The translations under genes and the position numbers were made by a program. A stretch of 64,000 bases of DNA, taken from Chlorokybus atmophyticus (taxonomy: Eukaryota; Streptophyta; Chlorokybophyceae; Chlorokybales; Chlorokybaceae). Where the stretch lies: positions 284,080-348,079 of the forward strand of contig RHPI01002262.1 of assembly GCA_009103225.1 (NCBI GenBank), given 5' to 3'. The notes beneath the pieces are model-generated. The model was not told the origin of the DNA and ran no database searches. It worked only from the letters and a program-made list of their open reading frames with translations. Of the stretch, positions 34,001-52,120 are shown piece by piece. How positions within the stretch are numbered: position 1 is the stretch's first letter; each line of letters starts with the position of its first letter.

Positions 34001-36526
34001 GACCAGAAGTTGATGGCAAAGTTGATCGTCTGCATCGTGTACGAGTGGCCGCGGATGAAAAAACCGCCAAAGAAGATGCGCTTGAGGCCGTGCTGAGTCG
34101 CCACCAAGTACGCCAACTACGGGACAGGACAACATGTGCGTGTGCGTGCATGTATGCGTGTGCGTGTGCGTGTGCATGTGCTTGTGCGTGTGTCAGTTCA
34201 TGTTGGTGCGTACGTGGGCAATGTTGTATGATATCATGCGCAGGAGGCTGAGCGCCATGTCTGCAGGGTTGCAGTCCGCCAGCTCCTTGCCTTCAGCTGC
34301 CACCTGCATGGTGACCAACTTAGCAGCAAGGCGCACGCGAGCACACACACACACATGCACACACAAGCTCGCACCCACCAACCCACATAGGCACACGCAC
34401 GCACGCACAGTGTGTCTGTGTGGTATGGATGACATGCAGGTGTCATTGGTCCCAACAAAATGCACCTTGCCAAAGCTGGAGGCGATAGTGTCGGCGGACA
34501 GCCCCACTTTGGCGTAGTCCACACCGCCGTAGATGTCTCCCACAAGCATGTCCACCTACTACAGCTTGAGACAGTCAGCATTTCCTCCTGCTGAAAGTCA
34601 TCAGTGACGCACAGCACAACAATGCAAATACACACTCAACAACCAGCATTGTCGTACAGGTATACCGTGGCGTTGTTGCCTTTGGCGCTAAGCTCCAGCA
34701 TCTCATCAAAGCTGGTTGCAGTACAGACTCTGAGCCATGCATGCAGGCACACTCACAAAATGTTGGGATGTAATGACTGCATGCTTGAGCACCTTTGGCA
34801 CTTGGTCAGGAGGCGGCACAAGCCCCAAAAGGTCCCACCGCCGAGATTCGTGCCACTCACGCGCGCAAAATCCCCCTCACCATCAACCTGCACAAAGAAG
34901 TGAGCAAGTGATAAAGGGAGTAAGAGAGAGTGAGAGGCGTGCGAATGTGTGTGTGCGCGCGCGTTTGTGTTGCTGAAGAACAGCATGTGCGTGAAAGCAA
35001 AGAGAAGACGTGCCTTGACCATGCTCACGCCCGAGCCGATGTTCACCAGCAAGTAAGGGAACAGCTGTCCGTGCAGCCGAACAAACTGGATATGGACAAA
35101 CATACACAAGAATGTTGGTTTATGGCGCAAGTGACCCACTGCCCTCTGCATCACCACAACTTCTAACAAACCTCTTTCTCGCCGTTGCTGAACTGAAACG
35201 CCTCATCTTCAATTGCCTGCGTGTCAAGGATGCAGCACTCATTACACGAGGTGAGACAACAACACCATCAACTTACTTCGCCGAGAGCCACAAACACAAA
35301 TGGTGAACAACGGCCTACCCGTAAGAGGAAATTGGCACCCGCAACGAGGCTCGCCATCTCGTCCTCTTTTGAGAGCGTAAGCCCAAGCCTCCGCTTGAAA
35401 GCCTTCAAACGCAAACCACCACTCAACAAATTATTCATCACGCGCATGCGCTCACACACACGCACACACTGCCATACCTCAGCAAACCTGTATGACCCGC
35501 CTCCGGTCGCCTGGAGCACAAGGTGCAGTACACATCAGAAGTTGTGCTATGATGGTCACTTCTTTATAAGGTTGTTGTGCAATGGCTCGTGAGGACGCTT
35601 ACCTTCACTGTGGCAGTGCCGGCCGCAGCAACGGAGTCATTGAGCTTCGCCGCACTGCATGGATACAGGCACAAGAACTGAGAGGAGGCTTACACAAACA
35701 TGCCGTAGCACAACAACAACAATTTAACATAGCAACTTGGCAATGACCGATCTCGGGTGACGACCATCGGGGGACCGTTAAACAGCGTTCATGATTAAGT
35801 AAAACTGTTATCCTACAAGGCCAGCTGGCTAGCTGTGTTGTCCCGCATGCACGCACACACGCAAGCACGTGCCCACACGCCGTGTGTACCCACGCAGGCA
35901 CGCTTGCCTGCACACATGTGCACATGCATCCCACACGCACAGCCACGTGTGCATGTGCATAGGTGCATGCACGCTCACATGCATGGCTGACAATCATGCC
36001 CACCCTCTTCCAAGCGCCCTCTTACTTGAGCTGGTGTACGTGCAGCCGCCGGGCTTCAATGAAGTCCAGGCACTCCTCCAGTTTGCTCGTCTCAAACTTG
36101 GCAAAATGCAGCCTCCCTCCACCCACCCCACCATCACCCTGCTAGTTGTGAATACGCAAGAGTTACCCAACTACACACAGACACATACATATACACGCAC
36201 GCACGCGCATGACTGCATGCATGACCGCGCACGTGCACGCACGCACACACATTGCATGCATGACTCCATGCCATACCCACCTCTGTGGGTGCGAAGTACA
36301 CCAGCTTGATTAGCGAGCCGCCGATGTCGACAGCGAAGTGGGCGGACAGCGAGGCCGGCGGCTGGTTTGGCAGCAGAATCGGTGGTGTGGAGACGCGTGC
36401 GGGAGCAAGCATGGGTAAACCTGCCGATGTCAATGCACACAAGCATTGGATGCATGCAGTGTGTTGCTGCTGATCAAGGTAGATTAAGGTAGAGGTAAGG
36501 CTAGGGTTAGGGTTTCGGCTCATCAT
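31009..36526 (-). CDS. PANK2: Pantothenate kinase II fused to DUF89 (plant PANK2-like)
   Basis: Bifunctional protein: the N-terminal type II pantothenate kinase starts CoA synthesis, and the C-terminal DUF89 domain is a metal-dependent phosphatase proposed to remove damaged pantetheine phosphates. Kinase exons (minus): [13 protein letters not shown] (36340), [15 protein letters not shown] (36115), [11 protein letters not shown] (35500), [20 protein letters not shown] (35385), [10 protein letters not shown] joined to [20 protein letters not shown] (35040-34820), and [20 protein letters not shown] (34060). DUF89 exons: [15 protein letters not shown] (33250), the [11 protein letters not shown] exon (32990), [14 protein letters not shown] (32140), [10 protein letters not shown] (32050), [15 protein letters not shown] (31230), and a final exon with [11 protein letters not shown] to TGA at 31009-31011. 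Intron 35013-34888 is GC-AG. Start is ATG 36526, or 36412 if the first exon is shorter. Several introns contain CA/TG microsatellites. Confidence 0.9.
31865..31990. repeat. Intronic CA/GC-rich microsatellite (DUF89 part)
   Basis: Irregular gcacacatgcac/gcgcgc repeats in an intron of PanK-DUF89. Confidence 0.65.
32420..32525. repeat. Intronic CACGCA minisatellite
   Basis: Three near-identical 18-bp units (cacacatgcacgctcacg) lie within a longer CA-rich tract, in a PanK-DUF89 intron. Confidence 0.75.
34132..34195. repeat. Intronic TGTGCG hexamer repeat
   Basis: Copies of tgtgcg/tgtgcatg in an intron of PanK-DUF89, CA-rich on the sense (minus) strand. Confidence 0.7.
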
Positions 36527-37651
36527 TATTCATGCACGTAGTCAGTGTGTGCAGTACTCGCATTGCAACATCACTTGAAGTGTTGCTCTTGTTGTCATGA
36601 TGTTTTGCATTGCACACCAGGCAGGATGTTTGCATGACGTATGCGCATCAACAATCAAGTAGCGGTGCTACGGACTGTGTATGTGTCTCTTTCTATTCTT
36701 ATATGTCTGAGATTGCTGCATGGCTAGCAGGTGGATGCATGGACTTACTTACTCTATGAAGCTCGTTTGACTCGAGTGGCTCAAGCGAAGAACATGGCAA
36801 CAGCAGCATGGGGTGTACCTTCATTGGGTGACTCTGGGCTTGTCGTCGTTGCGGTCGTCGCCGTCGCCGTCGCCGTCGTGGCCGTCGTCGCCGTCCGGAC
36901 GCCGTCTTCCTGGTCGTCCGCCCTCTTCTCCCCGTCCTCCGGCTGTATAGCCGCCCCAGAGAGGTCCAAGCGACCGCGGCTGCCGGACCGCTTCATGGGG
37001 GCAGGGGGACGCCGCCACCGGACGGTGTGGGCGAGGAGGACGACAAGGCAGTGGAATTGGAATATGCGGGTACGGTTATACGAACGAGCATGCAAGTTGC
37101 ATAGTGCAACATTAGTTGTGACCTAGCCATGGTAGCTTACTACCGATAGATGATTATGAAACGGGTTGGGTTGTAATCAAACTAAAGGTATTTGGGTCTT
37201 CACAACAGCATCATTGATGCATTAATGTTTGTGATCGTAATAGCACAAGATTAAAATTTAAAAATCTTTGCAAAAGTGAGTGTGGGTTGTGATATGTGTG
37301 TCATTAATGGTTTAATCTTTAAAATGACCACAAAAATAAAGGCTCTTCGTGCGGGCTTCTTGAAATGTTCAAATGTAGGATGTGCCAGGTGAGCATGTAG
37401 TAAAAACCCTTCAATAAAGGTTGACCCATTGCCAGTTGATATGATTGTGATGATCGATTATTAAATGAGCATATAGTGCCGGAAGTGCTAAAAATCTATG
37501 CAAAGCAACCATTAGGCAATGCAGACTCCTATTTTTTTGCTAAACTACTACGCATATGAACATTGCTATAATGTGGGCCGTCCATGATAAATCTGTAACT
37601 TGTATATGACAACAGTGTGCTACTAGTAGCATGCGCATGCCAGTATTATAT
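36527..37651. other. Upstream spacer of PanK-DUF89 with a GC-rich triplet patch
   Basis: A GC-rich patch at 36830-37050 has (GTCGCC)n repeats and is open on both strands, but reads as Val/Ala on one and Thr/Ala or Gly/Asp on the other. It is not supported as a gene. AT-rich DNA follows to the LTR element. Confidence 0.5.
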
Positions 37652-37730
37652 TGTCACAGCCCACTCGACCACAAAAGACTTGGTGCTTTTATGGTCGATT
37701 TGTGGTAATATAATGTGCCTTCCCGTTACA
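37652..37730 (-). repeat. Inverted full-length 79-bp LTR
   Basis: Reverse-oriented copy of the LTR. Together with 37741-37797 it forms a palindrome with about 57-bp arms and a 30-bp centre. Confidence 0.85.
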
Positions 37731-37740
37731 TTCATAGTAA

Positions 37741-37797
37741 TTACCACAAATCGACCATAAAAGCGCCAAGCCTTTTGTGGTCGAGTGGGCTGTGACA
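37741..37797 (+). repeat. 5'-truncated LTR next to the primer-binding site
   Basis: Matches the last 57 bp of the left LTR with two mismatches. It lacks the first 22 bp, including TGTAACGGG. Confidence 0.85.
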
Positions 37798-38177
37798 TTG
37801 GTATCGGAGCTTGAGACCCGGGTTCGATTCCTGCCTTGCATACGAATTCCGCGGTCGTTGTTTCTCGATCCAATAACATCCAATAACATCGTAAATGGTC
37901 ACTTTATAAGTGCCATCATCGATGGGTCGCGACTTGCATAATGGCAGTCGCGCCGAACTGACCAGTTTAGTCGGCGCGGCAGGGCGCGACCTGCCTATCG
38001 CGGCGACGCGACCTGTGGGGCCGGCAGCGGCACGCTATGCGCGCGCTGACCGGTATGGGCCTAAATTGGCCGGTCCTTGGCTGTGGGGCCGGTGACCGAC
38101 CCTAACAAACCCCTTAGGTAATTCCCCAGCTGAGCGGGCAGCTGCCGAGGACGTCAGCGTTCTTAAATGGGGGGGAA

Positions 38178-38256
38178 TGTAACGGGAAGGCACATTAAAC
38201 GACCACAAATCGACCATAAAAGCACCAAGTCTTTTGTGGTCGAGTGGGCTGTGACA
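38178..38256 (+). repeat. Right 79-bp LTR
   Basis: Bounded by a polypurine tract on the left and the candidate TATAT duplication on the right; starts TG and ends CA. Confidence 0.88.
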
Positions 38257-41097
38257 TATATAAAGTTTCTGAGGATCAATGTTATGCGCTTTTCGAAAAA
38301 CATATATGTGTACATATACATATATATATACACATAAACATGTGTATATATATGCATGCAAATGCCATGACTATATATATATACACATATAAATATATAT
38401 ATATACCTTTGTAAACACATATATACATAAGCACACATATATATACATAACACATATAAGTTGCGATAAAGCAAAGTCCAAGAGTGGTTGCAATGCAAAT
38501 ACAACCATAAATACCAACAAGTCAACAACAAGCAAACAATTTTGGTGGGGGCTAAAACAGAGTTCAACGCTAGGGCTGCAACTGGCCCTACATATATGTA
38601 TGCATATATATGGTTTTTAAACGGCGCATAACATATTTATGTGTACACTACATATATATGTGTACATATCTCAAAAATATTGGCGTTACAACATGTATAA
38701 TGCATCGCATGTGTTCACGGAGTCGATCACGGAGTCGATCGGATGATAATACCCGTACATATCGCATGTACAGACGTTATCATTGAACGATTGAGTAGCG
38801 TATACCTTGGCACCAATAGCCTGAGCCTTAAGCTTATTGGGAAATTTAGCATTTATATTATGCAAGTTGTAAAGCGATGTGCATATAGAGGTTGAATGAA
38901 TGTTGTTAAGCATTGGAATGCTTTATATATAATCATGTATAAAGCAGAAGCGTGTGACCAATAGCAGGCTTGCATGCACACACTGTGGCATGCCCAATCA
39001 TGTATGTACAACGTATATCATAAAAGTATGCCCATGCTTCGTTTACAAGCGTTGAACATAATTTATTCAGTGGTTGTACATGCTTGCCTATTGCGTGAGC
39101 TGGTGTGCTTTAATGATTGTACAAAAGGGGTATGCTGCTGTGCCGACATGCATGGTGTGTATTTGTGCGCTGTGCTTTTAACGAAGGAACTTGTGGGTCG
39201 TGTGCTCTCAATCTTGCATCAATAGCTCTAAAACCTTATTTACCAAATGTTTACAAAATCACAAGCAATGGCATACACATTAGCAAGCATTACAAGATGC
39301 GGTTATCAATGCATTACATGCAGCATCTCAACGGCAAGGGTAACGGGTTATTGCAAGTTGCATCACGTGTGGTTTGCTAATACAATTGTTACAAACGTCA
39401 TATCTTGCGCAATCACATGCACGCGATGTATGATCACTTTTGATAAAGTGTTGCAGCTTCAGGGCTATGATTAATCATAAAATGTGTAAAGTGTTGCGCA
39501 TGATTACGATTACCATCGCATTGAGTCCTCATGATGCAGGATTCTGCCAAAAATATTAATTGCATCATTTTGCTAGCATGCAATTTGCACTCTTGTACCA
39601 ACTCTATATCGGATGGTGCATGGCAAGGTGTTGTTCAATACGATATCACTCAATATTGCAATTACCATGATCGCTATGTACACCAATCTATGATTTTACG
39701 CACAAACATGGATGTGGCCACGCTAGCAACCTGGGCAAGGCATGCACTTGTTGCCCAGAGAGTGTACAAACGGTGTATCATCTACTATTATGCACATGCA
39801 TGCCTTCTGCCGCTCAAGTTGGCAGCTGAGATCTGCACTACCTACTGTGTTTGCTTGCCCACCTTGCACGCACATAGATTTATACACGTAGTGTAGCCTT
39901 GGCCCCTGTTTGTAATTTATTATTTGCCTTGCTGTTTTGCTACTGTGCGTGTGTGTAGGAAACTAAAGACGCTATTGCATGCATGCAATAGTGCAGCACA
40001 TACGTTCAAACATGATGTACAACACACGTCAACCACATACATACTCACCTAGTTCACACATGTTCGGCCACCGGGGTACCTACCTAACTCACTCTACTCC
40101 TACCCCACCCAGTTAGTCATGCAAGCATGCATGTGCAGCCCTTGTTACTTGCACCACGGCCATATGTCAGCGGCCCATGCATGCAGCAGCAGCAGCAGCA
40201 GCCGACTCAACGGACTCCCCCCTCGCCTCCACGCACTGTGTCGTAAAACCTGCCAAGACTGCGTCGCTTTGTTAGGGTTGCGCATTGGCGCGCAGCATGC
40301 ATCCACATGCATAGCGCAAAGTAGCGCATAGCACTCTCTTTCGTCGTGCCGTCACTGTGTCCTTGTGTGTGCTGTGCATACTTGTGTGGTTGAAACGCCT
40401 ATGCGTGATGCCGAATGCATCACGAGTACACGCCGGTGTGTACCGTTACCCACACCACACTCTCAACAAGGCGAGTGCGCTAGACTTGGCAACCACCAAC
40501 ATTGGGCTTGCATGTCATCCATAGCACTGGGTTTGTCGTATGTTGTGCAATAACACAAGACGGGGTGTTTGATGGCTGCACCAGAGGTGCAGTGGTTATT
40601 TACTTGCTGGCGACTGCCTAGCCTAGACTACATTTAGTCACACTGAAAACACAGTGCCTACAAACTGGATTTGTGTCTCCTTACTAACAAACACACTACA
40701 TCTTGGCAGCAGACCAAGAATTCCCCTAGCAACAAACTCCCTCTGACGTGAGTTTAATTGTCAAGCGTCAAATGGTACGGATGCCCCGTCCATGCTAAAG
40801 AATGGTTTGAAACGAGTCCAAATTGGTTGCCCCCATGACAAAAGGGGCAAGAAGGAAGCCAACGGAGGAGGTTGGAGGAGAGAAATTGGGTCTACCAACA
40901 GTGAAGACAATGGAGGATGGAAAGGAGGATGGGTATCATGAACACAAGTAGTTTACGAGAAATAACGCTATTGCGTTGATGACTGTACAGCAAATTCACG
41001 TGCGTGGCTGGATCTCCTCCTTCGCTCCAAGTCTCCCTCTTTACAGGCATGAACCTCGTTTCATCCATCATGACTCGCGAATACAAGCACGTGTGCG
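38257..41097. other. AT-rich spacer with TA/CA-TA microsatellite
   Basis: The interval 38295-38460 is dense in tatata/acatatat repeats. A 20-bp perfect palindrome (ctattgcatgcatgcaatag) is at 39972-39991, and a (CAG)n run at 40183-40201. There are scattered open frames of up to about 120 codons without recognisable domains. No gene is supported. Confidence 0.5.
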
Positions 41098-47994
<6,897 letters not shown>

Positions 47995-49237
47995 CCAGCG
48001 CCAGCCAAGCTCCGCCCTCGGCCCAGGCCTGGCCTTGCCACGCCAGGACCGTGAGCTTCCAGGCTAGCGACCAGTCCAGGCCAAGCCGCACCGGCGCTGA
48101 AGGCCTTGCCCAACTCCCACGCCCCCACTCCAGCCTTCCTCTCTGCTTCCCCAAGACGAATCCCCCTGCTCCTTCTCCACTTCGTCGTCCTCCTGGTCGT
48201 CGCCGCCGCCGCCCGGCCTGGCCTAGCTGCTAGTCCGCAAGGCGCTCAGGTATGGCAGTTCGCACGTAGGCGCCCAAACCCTGCAAACAGTTTTTGCGGG
48301 AAAACCCAACGGCAGGAATGAAATCGCGGTTTTATTGTCTCGTGCTGCCCTTTTTGGGGGTTTGCCGCTGCATTGTGCCTCAGAATGGCGTTTTTGTCTT
48401 CGGCACCGCAGCAACGCCTTTTTCATGCTCGCTAAGAATCCTCGAAAGTTAGAACCGGTCTGAGAGTGCATCGAAAAAAGGGCAAGCCAAGCCAGCCTTG
48501 AAGCGAAAAAGCGCCTGGCGAATCTGCGACTTCCGTCGCTTCAGAATCCTGTACATGACAACAACTGCGAGACTGCAAGTCGCGAACGGCCTTTGCATAA
48601 TGTCACGTCAGACCAAAATTGTTAATGATGAAAGCCCACGGGGCACTGCCGTGCAGGCAATCATAAAGCGAAGACCGGCTCTGTGCCGCGTTTGACCAGA
48701 TAAACCGTCCCCTACCGGTCACGTGGCTGTTGAAATGGGCGGCGGAGCTCCAGCTCCAATGATAAGTGCAGTTGAGCTCATTCCTGCGGCAGTACTACTT
48801 TCTGCAACTCTAGTCCGTACGGTTGATTGGTGTAAACTGTAGACCGGTACGAAGGCAGTTGACCGCAAGCGTGTGTCCCGCGCGTCAGCAGGGCCGGACT
48901 ATCTTTTTGTCAACAATGGGCATTTTGGCGCCAAAATTAGGGTAAGAATCGCGTTGTAAGCATAACGCTGTGTAACAACACGCAGTTGTAACTTACATAG
49001 TAAGAGCCACGCTGAATGACATGTGCTAGCCGCCGCTGTTACGGGTAGTGATCGACGTTATGTACCAAATCCCAGTAGGCTACTGCCAGTAGCCATGGCA
49101 AAAGAGGGTTGTGATAACGCTTTTCATCAAAGGTGTCTTCACGTGCTCTGTGCAACATTAGAAATCCATTACATGCAGTTGCATCATCACAGGTATGAAA
49201 TTCGCATAACTCCAGATCTGATGATGTTCCTTTCAAG

Positions 49238-49275
49238 GCTTTTATAGCACATCATCACTGCTGTGCTATAAAAGC
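49238..49275. repeat. Perfect hairpin, 14-bp arms, 10-nt loop
   Basis: 49238-49251 (gcttttatagcaca) and 49262-49275 are exact reverse complements. Confidence 0.93.
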
Positions 49276-49803
49276 AGTCGATTTGGGTGACCAGCAATTT
49301 CTGTTATTGAATTGAGCTTAGCACTTCGTTGGCCGTGTTGACCATACACCTCACATTGTATCATGGAAACATGTCATGAATTGTAACCATAAAACAACAC
49401 ATGAATTGAAGATATCAAATAAAACATCTATAAACTTCAATATCAGATTGTGATAATGTGACCTGAAAAAAACGTCATCGTATATTTGGCAAAACTGAGC
49501 CAAAGTGTGGCTTTATATCAACGTACATTTTGCGATTTCAAGAGCCACTTTTTAGAAGGCCACACATTTGATCAAATTCACAAAAAAGCGCCATGTCGGT
49601 GACTTCCTGCCACCAATTGGAATAATGCTGATTACCATCAAGCTATTCGTATCGGTATGCCATCAAGTTGTAGGAATAAACGGGGCAGGCATTATAAGAA
49701 AGACACAACTTGTCGTTAATAAGATGATTTGATTTTAGCTTTAAAATGGGTGATTTATACACCTTTTCATGAACACGCACACTAAAAATTGTAATCACAG
49801 ATA

Positions 49804-49831
49804 GGTTGTGACACAATGTTGTGTGACAACC
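49804..49831. repeat. Hairpin, 13-bp arms with one mismatch, 2-nt loop
   Basis: 49804-49816 (ggttgtgacacaa) pairs with 49819-49831 (ttgtgtgacaacc). Confidence 0.82.
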
Positions 49832-52120
49832 CCCCCTTTTAGTATCAATAAGTAAAACACATCATAACAACGCAGATTTAGCGTCGCTATGTTTACTACT
49901 ACTACATATCAATTGATTAGCATTGTTGCAACACTTGTAAATAGTAATAACATTTGTTTAACCTTAAAATCATCATATATATACATAAATATGCAAGTTG
50001 AAAACTTTTGAACAGATGTGGTGTAACGTATGATACTCAATAAGGCTTATGTTATGCTTGCAAAAGAGCATGATAATAATATGGCTTTACATAAGCTTAC
50101 TTATTGGTACGCGTTTACAGCATTAACTCATATATTGTGGTTTATATTACCGTGATAATAATAAATTTGCTATCTTAACTATAATCAATGTTCATTTTTC
50201 ATTTTTCTTATTAAATTGTTATTATAATGTAACACATAAATTGCATTCAACACCTTAATTATGATATAACAATTGTGTGATTTCTACTGGCTAATGATTG
50301 GCAGCTACAAGCATTATGATTACAAATAAGTCTTAACGTATCTTACAATAAAGGGATTAACACGAGATTGTGCATGTGTAACGTGACATGCAAACGTTGA
50401 ATTGCATTCTTGCCTTGCAATGTGATCGTCGCAACACTTATAACATCTGCAGTTAGCTTGTATCAACAATCATTAAATGCTTGATAGTTTCATTATATGG
50501 ATTGTCTACTTAACGGTCCGGCATCAGAAGGCTTTCAAAACGTTTCCATCATAACGTTTGCATGCATAAGCTTGCACAAGAATGCATTACAAGAGGTAAC
50601 TCTACATATAATGTACATTGAATACATCATACAATCACAAGGGTATACATAATATATTGTGCAACAAAACCGTATTATTTGTTTAATGATTATTCTTGTA
50701 TGTAAGGTGTGCTAAATACAGTATACATGTACCACCACAATGTAGTCTGTTTGTAGCAAACAAAATCATTTGCAAGCATTACGGTAAGGTTACAGGATCT
50801 TACAACTGACATGATAACATCTTTATCATAAGCTTGATTTGATTAAGTTGCTTAAAGAGTCAACTTGATAGGCAGCCACTATTGCACCTTTAACTTGTTT
50901 TGCTCATTAATTAATGCAAGGTATGTCCAAGCATAGCTTTGTGCTGACTCAATGTGCGTTTGAAACTGTGTAAGAATAAGGTTTTATTAGGCTATTGCAT
51001 AGCTCGAGTATTGCAAGATAACTATGGCAATGCGCTTTGCTCAATTAACAAGCAATAATGGAGCAAATTATTGTCATTTCAGTCAATTCTGCTGCATCAG
51101 GGGTTGTTGAAGGGTCATTGATATCCATGATATATTTTAACCTTATGGCTATATTTGTCCGATTACATTACGATTTTAATGTGTAGCCTTATTGTCGATT
51201 TCATCCGACTATAGCAATCGGAGGTAAAGATGCATGTTGACGCAGATTGTGTTCCCAATGCAAGGCATGACTCTGCATTACGTCTTTAACTGCCGACTTG
51301 ACACGGTCGGCTCAAATCAGCAATAAGAGAGTGAATACCAGCTATTTATTCTCGTCACAAAAAGTGCATATATGCCAACATGATAGCAGATTGGTTGTCA
51401 GTGGTTAAAATCCAACCATTACCATCATCGTGAAAGTGTATTTGCAAAAGCTACCCAAATGCAAATTCTATACGCGTAACATTGCCTCATATAAAACACA
51501 GATAAAGCTACACAGATTGTTCGCCAATTCGCTATTGTTAGTTTAGTGTCTTTCGTTGGGAACCATGTTATGAGTTCCGACAACGAAGCCAATGGAGAGT
51601 GCGCGATCGTCGCATTCATGAATTGCGTTATCATACCTACCAGGTAAAACAACTTATGTGTGTAGCGTATATGCAATGCTATGCATGTGACCCCATTGCA
51701 TTGTGTGTTAGGTAATGCAACATAATGCGACCAATGTCAGCTGCTGATGTGCATGCATGCAAAACCATTGTCTTGGCTCATTCGCGCAACAATATGGTGC
51801 AATATCACTCTGCCACAACATTTTCAAAAACACTGCACATGCATGGTCGCATTGATGTATATAAGGGGTATGGTATGTACATGATACGCGTGCAGTAGTA
51901 TGTATTGGTCACCACCACCACATGATGTAAGGGTCCACTAGTGCGCAAGGGACGCCGAGGGAATTGCGTAGGAATTGCTAACTTGGTTGGATTTATATGG
52001 TAACGATGATACCCATACAACACGTTGTGATGGTTGCACAATTGGCGATGATGTTGATCAAACGGAGAAGCACATCAATGCAAAGTCATCATTCGCGGTC
52101 AACACAAATCTCAAGCCTAT

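Larger units (their letters stand above)
37652..38256 (+). mobile_element. TRIM-like miniature LTR retroelement with one inverted LTR
   Basis: A 79-bp LTR beginning TGTAACGGGAAGGCACA and ending GGGCTGTGACA stands at 38178-38256. A full 79-bp copy in reverse orientation stands at 37652-37730 (3 mismatches to the right LTR). Ten bases later a 5'-truncated plus-strand copy (37741-37797, 57 bp) precedes a primer-binding-site-like sequence, tggtatcggagc (37799-37810), resembling the initiator-Met tRNA complement common in copia and TRIM elements. The internal region (about 380 bp) has no coding capacity and ends in a purine tract (gggggggaa) directly before the right LTR. The flanks carry a candidate 5-bp target duplication, TATAT (37647-37651 and 38257-38261). 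It must have moved with enzymes supplied elsewhere. Confidence 0.82.
47995..52120. other. Large AT-rich gene-poor block
   Basis: GC-rich for the first 300 bases upstream of the kinase gene. From about 49300 to 52000 it is strongly AT-rich with stops in every frame. Features seen: palindrome ttttggcgccaaaa (48923-48936) and hairpins at 49238-49275 and 49804-49831. No tRNA, rRNA or coding exon was recognised. Confidence 0.5.

Noticed and set aside
36483-36516. Telomere-like ctagggttagggttt
   Set aside because: Only two or three imperfect units inside the possible first exon of PanK-DUF89; not a telomeric array.
36731-37126. 131-codon plus and 104-codon minus frames
   Set aside because: Repeat-driven Val/Ala or Thr/Ala composition without conserved sequence.
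37799-37838. tRNA-like tggtatcggagc...ggttcgattcc
   Set aside because: No acceptor stem or anticodon arm can be formed; better explained as the primer-binding region of the LTR element.
2040-40140. Similar stretch ctac..taccccaccc.g.tagtcatgca at 2040-2090 and 40078-40125
   Set aside because: The match is short and the flanking sequence does not align, so it is not sufficient to define a repeat family.
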